This document shows, in pieces, positions 9,238 to 17,919 of a stretch of 64,000 nt of DNA; positions within the stretch are counted from its first letter, which is position 1, and the number at the start of each line of letters is the position of its first letter. A model generated the notes under the pieces. That model saw only the letters and a list, made by a program, of their open reading frames with translations. It was not told the origin of the DNA and did not search any database. The stretch comes from Streptomyces scabiei 87.22. GTDB taxonomy: Bacteria > Actinomycetota > Actinomycetes > Streptomycetales > Streptomycetaceae. The translations under genes were made by a program, and so were the position numbers. The stretch is taken from assembly GCF_000091305.1 (NCBI RefSeq), contig NC_013929.1, positions 4,278,001-4,342,000 of the forward strand. The letters are read 5' to 3'.

Positions 9238-9475
9238 TCACAGGGAGATCAAATCAACGAGCCTTGGCCACTCGCTGCGATCGATGGTAAGCACAGGGCA
9301 ATTCGGGCGTATTCACGAAAGCGCATGATCACGGCCATGATGGCCGGTGTCCGCTATGCCCGTTACGGCGTCAATAAAGAGTGACGCACAGGGAATTTGG
9401 GGCCTCCGTTGAACAACTGTGGCGCAGCACACGTTTCTTGAAGGTATGGAGGAGTCGCTGGTACCGCTTGTACCC

Positions 9476-10282
9476 ATGTCCCACACCGCTCACATACGCA
9501 GCCACCGGAAACCCCGCCGCAACGCGTCCTCGATCGCGATGCGCGCCGGAGTCGCCGGTGGCGTTCTCAGCACCGTGGCAGTGGCCGGCGCGTCCACGTC
9601 GGCTTTCGCGGCGGAGCCGGTGACGCAGACGCTCGAACTGCCCACCCTCACGGCCGACCTGGCCACGCAGGCGGCGCAGTCCGCGGACGCCACGCAGGCG
9701 ATGGCGGCCGACTACCAGCTGCAGGCCGAGCGTGACACGGCCGCCGAACAGGCTGCCAAGCAGGCCGAGAAGGACCTGGTCAAGGCGAAGAAGGAAGAGG
9801 CCCGCAAGAAGGCCGCCGCCGAGGCCGAGCGCAAGGCCGAGGCCGAGCGTGCCGCGCGCGACAGCGAGCGGACCACCCTCACCACCAACTCGGCGACGAC
9901 CACCACGACGACGACGGCGCCCGCCAGTGGCAGCGTCGGCACGGTCATCGCCTTCCTCAAGGCGCAGCTCGGCGACGCCTACGTCATGGGCGCCACCGGC
10001 CCCAACGCGTGGGACTGCTCCTCGCTGGTACAGGCCGCCTTCAAGCAGGTCGGCGTGAGCCTCCCCCGGGTCTCGCAGGACCAGTCGATGCAGGGCACCG
10101 AGGTCTCGCTGTCCAACCTGCAGGTCGGCGACATCCTGTACTGGGGTGCCAAGGGCTCCGCGTACCACGTGGGTGTCTACGTCGGGAACGGCCAGTACCT
10201 GGACGCGGCGAACCCCTCCAAGGGCGTCGTCATCCAGGACCTTTCCGGCTACCCGGCCACCGGCGCGGTGCGCGTGCTCTGA
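9476..10282 (+). CDS. Secreted NlpC/P60 (C40) peptidoglycan endopeptidase
   Basis: This predicted cell-wall hydrolase should cut peptide stems of peptidoglycan outside the cell. It has a Sec signal (n-region HIRSHRKPRRNAS, hydrophobic stretch GVAGGVLSTVAVAGAS, cleavage near AFAAEP). Then comes an Ala/Glu/Lys-rich coiled coil (about residues 75-125), a Thr-rich linker, and a C-terminal NlpC/P60 domain. The catalytic Cys is in NAWDCSSLVQAAF and the His in GSAYHVGVYVG. The start at 9476 gives the shortest complete signal peptide; an in-frame ATG at 9446 and a GTG at 9419 are alternatives. A strong terminator follows at 10321. Confidence 0.92.
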   Translation: MSHTAHIRSHRKPRRNASSIAMRAGVAGGVLSTVAVAGASTSAFAAEPVTQTLELPTLTADLATQAAQSADATQAMAADYQLQAERDTAAEQAAKQAEKDLVKAKKEEARKKAAAEAERKAEAERAARDSERTTLTTNSATTTTTTTAPASGSVGTVIAFLKAQLGDAYVMGATGPNAWDCSSLVQAAFKQVGVSLPRVSQDQSMQGTEVSLSNLQVGDILYWGAKGSAYHVGVYVGNGQYLDAANPSKGVVIQDLSGYPATGAVRVL

Positions 10283-10320
10283 GGCTGCGCCCGCACGCGG
10301 TCGCCCCGGACGCTTTTCGA

Positions 10321-10353
10321 GAGGGCCGCTCTCCCCGAGGGGAAGCGGCCCTC
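10321..10353 (+). terminator. Strong hairpin terminator after NlpC/P60 gene
   Basis: A perfect 10-bp stem GAGGGCCGCT/AGCGGCCCTC has a second small hairpin (CTCCCC/GGGGA) in its loop. It lies 38 bases after the stop of the NlpC/P60 gene. There is no long T-tract, as is common for Streptomyces terminators. The rest of the gap to 10611 holds nothing I can support as a gene. Confidence 0.75.
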
Positions 10354-10611
10354 CGGGCTGCCCTCGGAAAGGCCCCAGGAGCCCCACAGGGCCGCCGCCG
10401 CCCCGCACGGGGGTACGGGACGGCTCCCGCCGCCACGGGGCCCTGTCGTCGCGCCTGACGGGTTCCCGCGTCCGGGGCCGTTACACCTCACCGTCCGCGC
10501 GTGGACGCGACCGGGACGGCGGCCGACGGGTGACACCTCCCCGGCGGGTGGTGCCGGCCCGTCGTGTGGTGCCGGTCCGGCCCGGAACACCCCGTCGGGC
10601 CGGCCCGGTCC

Positions 10612-11904
10612 TCACGCCTTCGGGGCCACCTTGCTCAGGCCGTTGATGATGCGGTCCATCGCGTCGCCGCCGGTGGGGTCGGTGAGGTTGGCCAGCATCT
10701 TCAGGGTGAACTTCATCAGCAGCGGGTGGGTGAGCCCCCGCTGCGTCGCGAGCTTCATGATCTTCGGGTTGCCGATGAGCTTCACGAAGGCGCGGCCCAT
10801 CGTGTAGTAGCCGCCGAAGGTGTCCTTGAGGACCTGCGGGTAGCGCTGCAGGGCGAGTTCGCGCTGCCCGGGGGTGGCCCGGGCGTGGGCCTGGACGATG
10901 ACGTCGGCGGCGATCTGCCCGGACTCCATGGCATAGGCGATGCCCTCGCCGTTGAACGGGTTCACCATGCCTCCGGCGTCGCCGACCAGCAGCAGGCCCT
11001 TGGTGTAGTGGGGCTGGCGGTTGAAGGCCATCGGGAGGGCGGCGCCGCGGATGGGCCCGGTCATGTTGTCGGGGGTGTAGCCCCACTCCTCGGGCATGGA
11101 CGCGCACCATGCCTTCAGCACGTCGCGCCAGTCCAGCTCCTTGAAGGCGGCGGAGGTGTTGAGGACGCCCAGACCGACGTTGGACGTGCCGTCGCCCATG
11201 CCGAAGATCCAGCCGTAACCGGGCAGGAGGCGGTCCTCGCCCGGCCCGCGCTTGTCCCACAGCTCCAGCCAGGACTCCAGGTAGTCGTCGTCGTGGCGCG
11301 GGGAGGTGAAGTACGTGCGGACGGCGACGCCCATCGGGCGGTCCTCGCGGCGGTGCAGGCCCATCGCGAGCGAGAGCCGGGTGGAGTTGCCGTCGGCCGC
11401 GACCACCAGCGGGGCGTGGAAGGTGACTTCCCGCTTCTCCTCGCCGAGCTTGGCGTGCACGCCGGTGATCCGGCCGGTGCGGTCGTCGATGACCGGTGCG
11501 CCCACGTTGCAGCGCTCGTACAGCCGGGCGCCCGCCTTCTGTGCCTGGCGGGCGAGCTGCTCGTCGAAGTCGTCGCGCTTGCGGACCAGTCCGTAGTCCG
11601 GGTAGGAGGCGAGATCCGGCCAGTCGAGCTGGAGGCGGACGCCGCCGCCGATGATCCGCAGACCCTTGTTGCGGAGCCAGCCGGCCTCCTCGGAGATGTC
11701 GATGCCCATCGACACCAGCTGCTTGGTGGCGCGCGGGGTGAGGCCGTCGCCGCAGACCTTCTCCCTCGGGAAGCTGGTCTTCTCCAGGAGCAGTACGTCC
11801 AGGCCGGCCTTGGCCAGGTAGTACGCGGTGGTGGAACCGGCTGGCCCGGCCCCGACGACGATCACATCGGCGGTGTGTTCGGTAAGGGGCTGGGGCTCGG
11901 TCAC
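10612..11904 (-). CDS. Geranylgeranyl reductase family flavoprotein (likely MenJ-type menaquinone side-chain reductase)
   Basis: This is an FAD-dependent reductase of isoprenoid double bonds. The 430-residue protein has the N-terminal dinucleotide fold DVIVVGAGPAGSTTAYYLAK and a second FAD motif GLLLVGDAGGMVNPFNGEGI, both standard for the family. The GTG start at 11904 has GGGGAGAA at a good distance; the frame continues upstream to 12003 without a ribosome site. Streptomyces make partly reduced menaquinones such as MK-9(H6/H8), and the mycobacterial homologue MenJ reduces the menaquinone tail. With menG and mqn genes nearby, quinone reduction is the best guess; archaeal-type lipid reduction or a carotenoid role is less likely here. 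Confidence 0.85.
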   Translation of the reverse strand: MTEPQPLTEHTADVIVVGAGPAGSTTAYYLAKAGLDVLLLEKTSFPREKVCGDGLTPRATKQLVSMGIDISEEAGWLRNKGLRIIGGGVRLQLDWPDLASYPDYGLVRKRDDFDEQLARQAQKAGARLYERCNVGAPVIDDRTGRITGVHAKLGEEKREVTFHAPLVVAADGNSTRLSLAMGLHRREDRPMGVAVRTYFTSPRHDDDYLESWLELWDKRGPGEDRLLPGYGWIFGMGDGTSNVGLGVLNTSAAFKELDWRDVLKAWCASMPEEWGYTPDNMTGPIRGAALPMAFNRQPHYTKGLLLVGDAGGMVNPFNGEGIAYAMESGQIAADVIVQAHARATPGQRELALQRYPQVLKDTFGGYYTMGRAFVKLIGNPKIMKLATQRGLTHPLLMKFTLKMLANLTDPTGGDAMDRIINGLSKVAPKA

Positions 11905-12050
11905 GACGGGTTCTCCCCAAGAAGTAGACGGTACGGAGCGAAGCCTGCCGGCCGTCGGCGGAACCGGACGGCCGGAAAACATGTGCCGACAGGGGTCGGA
12001 CATGGGCAGTCTATTCAGCGGTATCGATCATCGGCTGAAGGGCTGCCCCT

Positions 12051-12557
12051 GTGAACCGAGCTCTGCCCGACGTACGGCTGCGCGTCCCCACCGACGAGGA
12101 CGCCTTCGCCTGGCACCGGATCTTCGACGATCCCGAGGTCATGGAGTTCCACGGCGGCCGTGGCGCCGAGCTGTCCGTCTACGAGGAGCTCACCGCGCGC
12201 CAGCGCCGCCATGACGCCGAACACGGCTTCTGCCTGTGGACGATGCTCGACGAGGAGGGCCGGGCCATCGGTTTCACCGGCGCCCAGCCGTGGCCCCGGG
12301 AGTGGGGTCCGACCGGGGAGATCGAGATCGGCTGGCGGCTCGCGCGGGGCCACTGGGGCAAGGGGTACGTGACCGCCGCCGCCGTACAGACCCTGGAGCG
12401 GGTGCGGGCGGCGGGCGTCGGCAGCGTCGTCGCGATGGTCAACGCACGCAACGAGCGGTCGATAGCGGTGACCCGGCGGCTGGGCATGGAGCTGGCGGAG
12501 ACCTACACGACACCGGTCACCCGGCAGGAGGGGCACTGCTACCGGCTGGCGTTGTGA
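12051..12557 (+). CDS. GNAT family N-acetyltransferase (RimJ/RimL type)
   Basis: This 168-residue acetyltransferase contains the acetyl-CoA binding region IGWRLARGHWGKGYVTAAAVQTL (about residues 92-114), of which RGHWGKGYVT is the pyrophosphate loop, and the terminal NERSIAVTRRLGMELAETY typical of RimJ/RimL-like enzymes. The GTG start at 12051 lies divergent from the flavoprotein gene. The substrate cannot be told from the sequence. Confidence 0.85.
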   Translation: MNRALPDVRLRVPTDEDAFAWHRIFDDPEVMEFHGGRGAELSVYEELTARQRRHDAEHGFCLWTMLDEEGRAIGFTGAQPWPREWGPTGEIEIGWRLARGHWGKGYVTAAAVQTLERVRAAGVGSVVAMVNARNERSIAVTRRLGMELAETYTTPVTRQEGHCYRLAL

Positions 12558-12725
12558 GGGGCTGATCGAGGGGAGCCGTTCGACGAGAGCCGTTCAAGGG
12601 GCTCTTCGTTCGGTATTTCGTCAACTCGTCACCCAGAGTAGCGATTTGCCGCAGATTGCCACGCAGTGCTTCCGGTCGGGCCCGCCCGGCGGCTACCCTG
12701 CCGGTACCGCTGGGGGTGAACATCT

Positions 12726-13049
12726 GTGCGCATAACACCCAAGTCATTCGAAGTGCGTGTGCCACGGTTCGTCGGCCTGATGGCCGTGGACGCGCGCGAG
12801 ACGGCCGAGGCGGACGGGCTGACCCTCGTCGCACCCGACCGGCCCGACCTCCGACTCGCCGCCGTGGACCACGTCGTACGGCAGTACCCGCCGCCGGGCG
12901 TGAAGGTGCCGCGCGGGGCCGCGGTGACCGTGTGGTTCGAGTCGGGCGACGACGGCGGCGGGGTGCGCGAACCGCGCCACGGCGGGCCGCCGCCGGGGTT
13001 GCGCAGGGCGCTGGACGAGCCGGGGGATCCCTTCGCGGCACGTCGGTAG
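12726..13049 (+). CDS. Small PASTA-domain protein
   Basis: This 107-residue protein carries a single PASTA domain. It has VPRFVGLMAVDARETAEADG, followed by the strand DHVVRQYPPPGVKVPRGAAVTVWF, the usual end of a PASTA unit. PASTA domains bind peptidoglycan fragments when outside the cell, but no signal peptide or membrane segment is seen, so this one is probably cytoplasmic. The GTG at 12726 follows a GGGGG ribosome site. The last 35 residues are Gly/Pro/Arg-rich and look disordered. Function is unknown. Confidence 0.75.
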   Translation: MRITPKSFEVRVPRFVGLMAVDARETAEADGLTLVAPDRPDLRLAAVDHVVRQYPPPGVKVPRGAAVTVWFESGDDGGGVREPRHGGPPPGLRRALDEPGDPFAARR

Positions 13050-13129
13050 CCCGGCGTACGCCTCCGGGGCCCGGGGCGCCCCCGCGCCCCTGCCGGGCGC
13101 GGGTCGCCGCCACTTCCCTCCGGGCCCCT

Positions 13130-15109
13130 CTACTTCTGCCAGAGCAGGATCGCCGCCGCCCCTCCCCCGCCGATCACGAGGGCCGCGACGATCGTGACGA
13201 TCCAGACGAGCGCCCGGCCGTGGGTCCCGGCCGGGGCCGCGGGCGGCTGCTGGTGCTGGTACTGGTGGCCGAGTTCGACGAGCGGCGGCTCGTACGCCGC
13301 CGTGACCGGAGCCGTGACCTGGGTCGAGGTCGGCACGGAGGCCTGGTGCGGGACCCCGGGGGCCGTCGGGCCGCCGCTGGGCATGGCCGGGACCGGTGGG
13401 GCGAGGACCGCCGTGCGCGCTCCCGTCATCCGGAGCAGATAGGGCGCGAGGAAGGCCGCGCCGAAGACCCACAGGAGACCGAAGAGCAGCGCCTCGGCGA
13501 GATCGAGGCCGACGTCCACCTGGCCCGCGGCCGAGAACTCGCTGCTGAGCTCCGTCCTGGCGGAACCGGACGCCTCCATGCCGAAGCCGCCGACCCCGGC
13601 GAGCAGGAGGAAGAGACCGAAGAAGACACCGGCGGCGAGGAGTTGCTCGCCGCGGCCCGAGGAGCGGCGGGCCGCGACGATCCCGAGGGTCAGGGCGCAG
13701 ACCGCGCCCAGCGTCAACGCGCCCACGACCGCCCAGGAGTTGACTGCGTCACCCAGTTCGGACAGCCCGAAGGCCCGGTGCTCGTAGCCACCGCCGTAGG
13801 GGCTGGACTCGGTGAGCCCGTAGTCCCCGGAGGAGTCGCCGTCGTACGACGAGCCGCCCCCGAGGCTCGTACGGCCCGCCTCGCCCTGGACGGACGCGCC
13901 CCAGGAGAGACCGAGGAGGTGGACGGCGAGATTGGGCAGGACGAGCAGGACGAGCAGGAGCGGGCTGAGGTCCTCGTCCCATTCGGCCTGCCACTCGTCG
14001 TTCGCCGCGAGGACGACGAACGCGACGAGCGAGCAGAGGGCGAGGACGATCGCCATGGCCCGTACGGCCGTTCCGGTCGCCCGGAACAGGGCCCGGGGGC
14101 CGGGGCGGACGGCCAGCCAGGCCGCCAGGTCGTCGCGCTGCAGCAGGCCGGCGCTGACGGCGGCGGTGAGCAGCAGTGCGCCGAGCGTCGCGCGCCAGAC
14201 CGACGTCGAGACCTCGACGGCCGCGATCTCGGGCTGCCCGAACAGCGCGAGCACGAGAACGGCGGCCGTCACCAGCAGCGTGACCCGCACGGCCGCTTCG
14301 AGTCCGGCGGTACGGCCGCCACCGGGTGTCGCCCCGGGTACTCCGGCGTGCGTGCCGCCGTACGCGCCGGGGTACGTGCCGCCCGGCACACCCCCATAAG
14401 CGCTCCCGTGCGCGCTGCCGTGAGCACTCGTGTACGCGCCCCCGTACGCGCCCCGGGTCGCCAGCCGCGTGCGGAGCAGCCGTACGCCGATGAAGAGGGC
14501 CCCGACGAAGAGGGCGGTCACCGTGAGCGGGACCAGGGACACGGCGAGGGCGCCCCCGGCGGACGGATAGTCGCCCGCATAGTCGCCGCCGCCGGGCTCG
14601 GAGATCGTGAAGCCGCCGCCGAGGCCCTGGAGGAGGCCCGCGAGGGCGAGGGCGAGACGGTCGCCGAAGCCGACGAAGTCCTCCTCGCCCGCGCCGTCGC
14701 CCTGGCCGTACGACGGGACGGCCAGGGCGACGGCCGTGACCAGGAGGAGCCCGACCGGCCAGAGCGCGGCCAGGGCCGAACCCGCCCAGTCGCCCCGGAA
14801 GGCCCGGCCGAGGAAGGCGCCGACGGGCGAGGGACGGGCGGGGACGGGGGCGTACTCGGGCGGAGGCGGAGGAAGGGGCGGGCCGAGCGGTGGGGCACCC
14901 GGCGGAGCCGAGGGCGGACCCGCCGTCGGGGAGACCGCCGGGGGAACCGTCGGCGGGGCGGCCGGTGGGGCGGGTGGTGGCACCGGAGTCGCCCCGCTGC
15001 CCGTGCCGGGCGCCGCCGCCGGGACCGGCGGGCGTTCCCGGCCGCACTTCATGCAGAAGCGCGCCTCGTCGGGGCCGGGTGTTCCGCAGTGCGGGCAGTA
15101 GGACGTCAT
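13130..15109 (-). CDS. Zinc-ribbon membrane protein, multi-span, function unknown
   Basis: The 659-residue protein starts with a zinc ribbon (SYCPHCGTPGPDEARFCMKCGRE) and a long Pro/Ala-rich linker. It then has at least nine hydrophobic segments (for example ALWPVGLLLVTAVALAVPS and VTLLVTAAVLVLALFG), another Pro/Thr-rich stretch, and a final single span ending LLWQK. A Gly/Tyr/Ala-repeat stretch lies near the middle (AYGGAYTSAHGSAHGSAYGG). The start at 15109 is preferred because GGAG lies seven bases before it; an ATG 15 bases upstream is possible. Similar zinc-ribbon membrane proteins are common and uncharacterised in Streptomyces. Confidence 0.8.
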   Translation of the reverse strand: MTSYCPHCGTPGPDEARFCMKCGRERPPVPAAAPGTGSGATPVPPPAPPAAPPTVPPAVSPTAGPPSAPPGAPPLGPPLPPPPPEYAPVPARPSPVGAFLGRAFRGDWAGSALAALWPVGLLLVTAVALAVPSYGQGDGAGEEDFVGFGDRLALALAGLLQGLGGGFTISEPGGGDYAGDYPSAGGALAVSLVPLTVTALFVGALFIGVRLLRTRLATRGAYGGAYTSAHGSAHGSAYGGVPGGTYPGAYGGTHAGVPGATPGGGRTAGLEAAVRVTLLVTAAVLVLALFGQPEIAAVEVSTSVWRATLGALLLTAAVSAGLLQRDDLAAWLAVRPGPRALFRATGTAVRAMAIVLALCSLVAFVVLAANDEWQAEWDEDLSPLLLVLLVLPNLAVHLLGLSWGASVQGEAGRTSLGGGSSYDGDSSGDYGLTESSPYGGGYEHRAFGLSELGDAVNSWAVVGALTLGAVCALTLGIVAARRSSGRGEQLLAAGVFFGLFLLLAGVGGFGMEASGSARTELSSEFSAAGQVDVGLDLAEALLFGLLWVFGAAFLAPYLLRMTGARTAVLAPPVPAMPSGGPTAPGVPHQASVPTSTQVTAPVTAAYEPPLVELGHQYQHQQPPAAPAGTHGRALVWIVTIVAALVIGGGGAAAILLWQK

Positions 15110-15220
15110 GGAACGCTCCGTCATCCAGAGAACTCGGGCCGTGATGCGCCGTGGTCGGGGAAGCGCCGGTGCGTCAGGGACATCACCGGCGCGTGCCGAC
15201 GTATCAACGGACGGTAGTTT

Positions 15221-15244
15221 CTGTTGACCGGTTCCCGTCAACAG
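15221..15244. repeat. Perfect 8-bp inverted repeat CTGTTGAC/GTCAACAG
   Basis: Perfect arms CTGTTGAC and GTCAACAG are separated by eight bases in the gap between menG and the zinc-ribbon gene. No T-tract follows on the minus strand, so an operator for the zinc-ribbon gene is a little more likely than a terminator. Which protein would bind it is unknown. Confidence 0.4.
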
Positions 15245-15306
15245 GATTCCCTCGCGGGCATCCCTCGTACGGGTGAAACGGGGGCGCGGCGGGCGCCTCG
15301 CGGGCC

Positions 15307-16005
15307 CTAGGAGAGGGCCTTGAACCCCCGGTGCAGCGCGACGATCCCGCCCGACAGGTTGCGCCACGCCACCTTTTCCCAGCCGGCCTTGAGCAGCCGC
15401 TCGGCGAGGCCCGCCTGGTCGGGCCAGGCGCGGATGGACTCGGCGAGGTAGACGTAGGCGTCCGGGTTGGAGGACACCGCGCGGGCGACCGGCGGCAGCG
15501 CGCGCATCAGGTACTCGGTGTAGACGGTCCGGAACGGTGTCCAGGTCGGGTGGGAGAACTCGCAGATCACGACGCGCCCGCCGGGCTTGGTCACCCGGTG
15601 CAGCTCGCGCAGCGCGGTGTCGGTGTCCTGCACGTTCCGCAGGCCGAAGGAGATGGTCACCGCGTCGAAGGTGTCGTCCTTGAACGGCAGTCTCGTGGCG
15701 TCGCCCGCGGTGAACGGCAGCCAGGGGGTGCGCTCCTTGCCGACGCGGAGCATGCCGAGGGAGAAGTCGCACGGGACCACGTACGCGCCGGTCCGTGCGA
15801 AGGGCTGGGACGAGGTGCCCGTGCCGGCCGCGAGGTCCAGGATCTTCTGGGCGGGGCGGGCGTCGACCGCCTGCGCGACCTCCTTGCGCCAGCGCCGGTC
15901 CTGTCCGAGGGACAGCACGTCGTTGGTCAGGTCGTACCGTTTCGCCACGCGGTCGAACATCGAGGCGACTTCGTGCGGCTGCTTGTCCAGGGATGCGCGG
16001 GTCAC
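15307..16005 (-). CDS. menG: Demethylmenaquinone methyltransferase
   Basis: MenG/UbiE methylates demethylmenaquinone with S-adenosylmethionine, the last ring step of menaquinone synthesis. The 232-residue protein has the SAM motif KILDLAAGTGTSSQPFA, the UbiE signatures YDLTNDVLSLGQDRRWR near the N-terminus, and FGLRNVQDTDTALRELHRV followed by KPGGRVVICEFS. The GTG at 16005 (TRASLDKQPHEVA) is chosen because family members begin here; an in-frame ATG at 16014 adds three residues. It fits the menaquinone genes further right. Confidence 0.94.
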   Translation of the reverse strand: MTRASLDKQPHEVASMFDRVAKRYDLTNDVLSLGQDRRWRKEVAQAVDARPAQKILDLAAGTGTSSQPFARTGAYVVPCDFSLGMLRVGKERTPWLPFTAGDATRLPFKDDTFDAVTISFGLRNVQDTDTALRELHRVTKPGGRVVICEFSHPTWTPFRTVYTEYLMRALPPVARAVSSNPDAYVYLAESIRAWPDQAGLAERLLKAGWEKVAWRNLSGGIVALHRGFKALS

Positions 16006-16380
16006 GGGCCCCATTGTGGCAGTACGGCCCGGACTCCCCCACGGCACCCGGCCCTGTCGCGCGCCGACGGAGGGGCGAGATTTTCATCGACGGACCGGGC
16101 CCGTGTTCTTCCGGACAGGGAGCGGTCATCGGTCGGGCAATTCCCGACTGTTCCCGCGGGATTCCGGAAGGAGACACCTCGCCCCGTCCGCTTTCCCGGA
16201 TAATCCGTGAACGACTGCGAAGCATGAGGGGTTTGCTTTCAGGGCCGAGCATGCGGCCGGTAAGGCCAATTTTGCCCGACCGGCCAACCCTTTGCCGGTC
16301 ACCGTGCCGTGACGCGGATTCGGTTCCGCAATTCCGTGGAAGCACGGATAAGGCACGGTCGGGTGTGCTTCATTTCCCTT

Positions 16381-17418
16381 GTGAGTACCGTGAGGAATTC
16401 CCTGGGAACGGCCGCCGGACTGCTCTGCCTGGCGGTCCTGGCCTGCGCGGGCTGCACCGCGAGCACCGACGAGGCCGGGTCCGTACCCGGGGGCCCGGCG
16501 GGGTCGGCGGGTACGGCCACGGGCCCGTCGGCCCCCGGGCCGGTCACGGAGTACGCGCCGTACGTGAGCGCCACCGACGCCTCCGACCTCGACGGCGCCG
16601 GGTCGGCCGCCTCCTACCACCTGGCGTTCGTGATCGCCGACGGCGACGCGTGCACGCCCGCGTGGAACGGCACGAAGGCCGTCGACGACCCGGCGGTCAG
16701 GTCCCGGATCACGGCACTCACCGCCTCCGGGGCCTCGGCGCGGGTCTCCTTCGGCGGCGCCTCCGGGCCGGAGCTGGCGGAGGTCTGCGACAGCGCGCCC
16801 GAGCTGGCCGAGGCGTACGGCGCGGCCCTGGACGCGGCCGGCTCGACCGCGGCGGACTTCGACGTCGAGGGCGACGCGCTGCAGGACACCGCCTCCGTCG
16901 GCCTGCGTTCCGAGGCGATCGCGCTGCTCCAGCGGGACCGCCCCGGCCTCTCCGTGACCTTCACCCTCCCCGTCATGCCGTCCGGCCTCGACGCCCACGG
17001 CATGGCCCTGCTCGACTCGGCCGCCGCCGAGGGCGTGGAGGTCACCACGGTCAACATCATGACCATGAACTACGCCCGTTCGTACGACGGTGACATGGGC
17101 GACTACGCACAGCGGGCGGCCGAGTCGGCGCACCGGCAGCTGCGCGCGGTCTTCGGCACGAGCGAGGCCACGGCGTGGGGGGCGCTGGCGCTGACCCCGA
17201 TGCTGGGCGTCAACGACATCGACAACGAGACGTTCACCCTGGAGGACGCGGCGCAGGTACGGGAGTTCGCGGAGGAGAAGGGAGTGGCCTGGGTGTCGAT
17301 GTGGGCGACGTTCCGGGACCGGGAGTGCGGGGGCGCGGCACGTGACGCGCTGGTCGACTGCAGTGGGGTCGACCAGGAGGACGGGGCGTTCGGGAAGGCG
17401 TTCTCCCCACGCCCCTGA
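16381..17418 (+). CDS. Secreted GH18 chitinase-like lipoprotein
   Basis: The frame encodes a signal peptide (NSLGTAAGLLCLAVLACAGC) with cysteines placed for a possible lipobox, though -3 is not the usual Leu. The rest resembles GH18-type chitinase-like proteins of actinobacteria. The family motif DxxDxDxE appears as AADFDVEGDAL, with the Glu as likely catalytic acid, and TVNIMTMNYA is the substrate-binding strand seen in this subgroup. The GTG at 16381 is chosen because it places the basic n-region next to the hydrophobic core; an upstream GTG at 16309 would add 24 residues. It is transcribed divergently from menG. Activity on chitin is inferred from family only. Confidence 0.8.
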   Translation: MSTVRNSLGTAAGLLCLAVLACAGCTASTDEAGSVPGGPAGSAGTATGPSAPGPVTEYAPYVSATDASDLDGAGSAASYHLAFVIADGDACTPAWNGTKAVDDPAVRSRITALTASGASARVSFGGASGPELAEVCDSAPELAEAYGAALDAAGSTAADFDVEGDALQDTASVGLRSEAIALLQRDRPGLSVTFTLPVMPSGLDAHGMALLDSAAAEGVEVTTVNIMTMNYARSYDGDMGDYAQRAAESAHRQLRAVFGTSEATAWGALALTPMLGVNDIDNETFTLEDAAQVREFAEEKGVAWVSMWATFRDRECGGAARDALVDCSGVDQEDGAFGKAFSPRP

Positions 17419-17439
17419 CGGCGGGAGCCGACGGTGCCC

Positions 17440-17470
17440 CAGCGGCTCAGCGGCTCAGCGGCTCAGCGGC
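17440..17470. repeat. 8-bp tandem repeat (CAGCGGCT, about 3.9 copies)
   Basis: Three full copies and one nearly full copy of CAGCGGCT lie between two convergent genes. They run into the stop codon of the minus-strand amidohydrolase-like gene. A repeat of this kind can change length by slippage and thereby alter that gene's C-terminus. Confidence 0.8.
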
Positions 17471-17912
17471 GACGGTGGACCAGGCGCCCCGCGCACACCG
17501 TGGCCACACAGGCGCCGGAGTCGTCGAAGGCCACCAGGTCCGCCCGGCCCAGTTCGACGATCGCCGGGGTGTGCGGGCGGGGCAGTACGACCAGGTGGTT
17601 GCGCGCGGCGGCTGCACGGAGTTCCGGGGTGCCGGCGTGCTGGTCCAGGACGGCCGTCGCGCCCGACTTCAGTACCTCGTGGATACGTTCGCGGGGCGAC
17701 GGGGCCTGCGGGAGCGGGCCCTCGTGCACCCGGCCGGGCCCGAGGACGCCGGGCCACTGCCGCACCCGGGCGTCCGGGAACCGCTGCCGGACGGCGTCCG
17801 CCGCCCCGACGGCCCGGACCACGGCGCCGTCCACCACGACGGCGCCGTCCTTGATCGGCTCCGGGTCGTCCCAGGTGCGCCGCACCTCTTCGGCGGCGTG
17901 AATCGTCAGCAC
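17463..17912 (-). CDS. Amidohydrolase-like mini-protein lacking the catalytic barrel
   Basis: The first half matches the start of amidohydrolases such as imidazolonepropionase (IHAAEEV, then DGAVVVDGAVVRAVG and a PGVLGPGRVHEGP segment). The end matches their C-terminal sandwich strand (GRADLVAFDDSGACVATVCAGRLV). The metal-binding HxH that normally follows PGxVxxH is replaced by VHEGP, and the whole (149 residues) is far shorter than a real amidohydrolase (about 400). It therefore looks like the beta-sandwich domain with most of the barrel removed and is unlikely to be a metal hydrolase. It lies seven bases after mqnC and is probably co-transcribed with it. Confidence 0.7.
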   Translation of the reverse strand: MLTIHAAEEVRRTWDDPEPIKDGAVVVDGAVVRAVGAADAVRQRFPDARVRQWPGVLGPGRVHEGPLPQAPSPRERIHEVLKSGATAVLDQHAGTPELRAAAARNHLVVLPRPHTPAIVELGRADLVAFDDSGACVATVCAGRLVHRRR

Positions 17913-17919
17913 AGGAGCC

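Larger units (their letters stand above)
8729..9475. other. Divergent intergenic region nuoA / NlpC-P60
   Basis: About 750 bases without a convincing gene. Two weak plus-strand frames inside it lack a ribosome site and any recognisable domain, so I did not call them. The region must hold the nuo promoter (minus) and that of the NlpC/P60 gene (plus). Visible elements are two TGTGA-N6-TCACA palindromes (8839-8854 and 9222-9237) and a minus-strand TAGGAT that could be a -10 box (8876 to 8871). Confidence 0.6.

Noticed and set aside
9006..9384. Two overlapping plus-strand open frames before the NlpC/P60 gene
   Set aside because: No ribosome site, no domain and an amino acid mix typical of chance reading. 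The region fits promoter and leader better.
9040..9475. c-di-AMP (ydaO-type) riboswitch before the wall hydrolase
   Set aside because: Such riboswitches precede some Streptomyces hydrolase genes, but the conserved blocks I know are not visible here.
17463..17912. Aminofutalosine deaminase
   Set aside because: Although amidohydrolase-like and next to mqnC, it lacks the metal ligands and most of the barrel, so the activity cannot be assigned.
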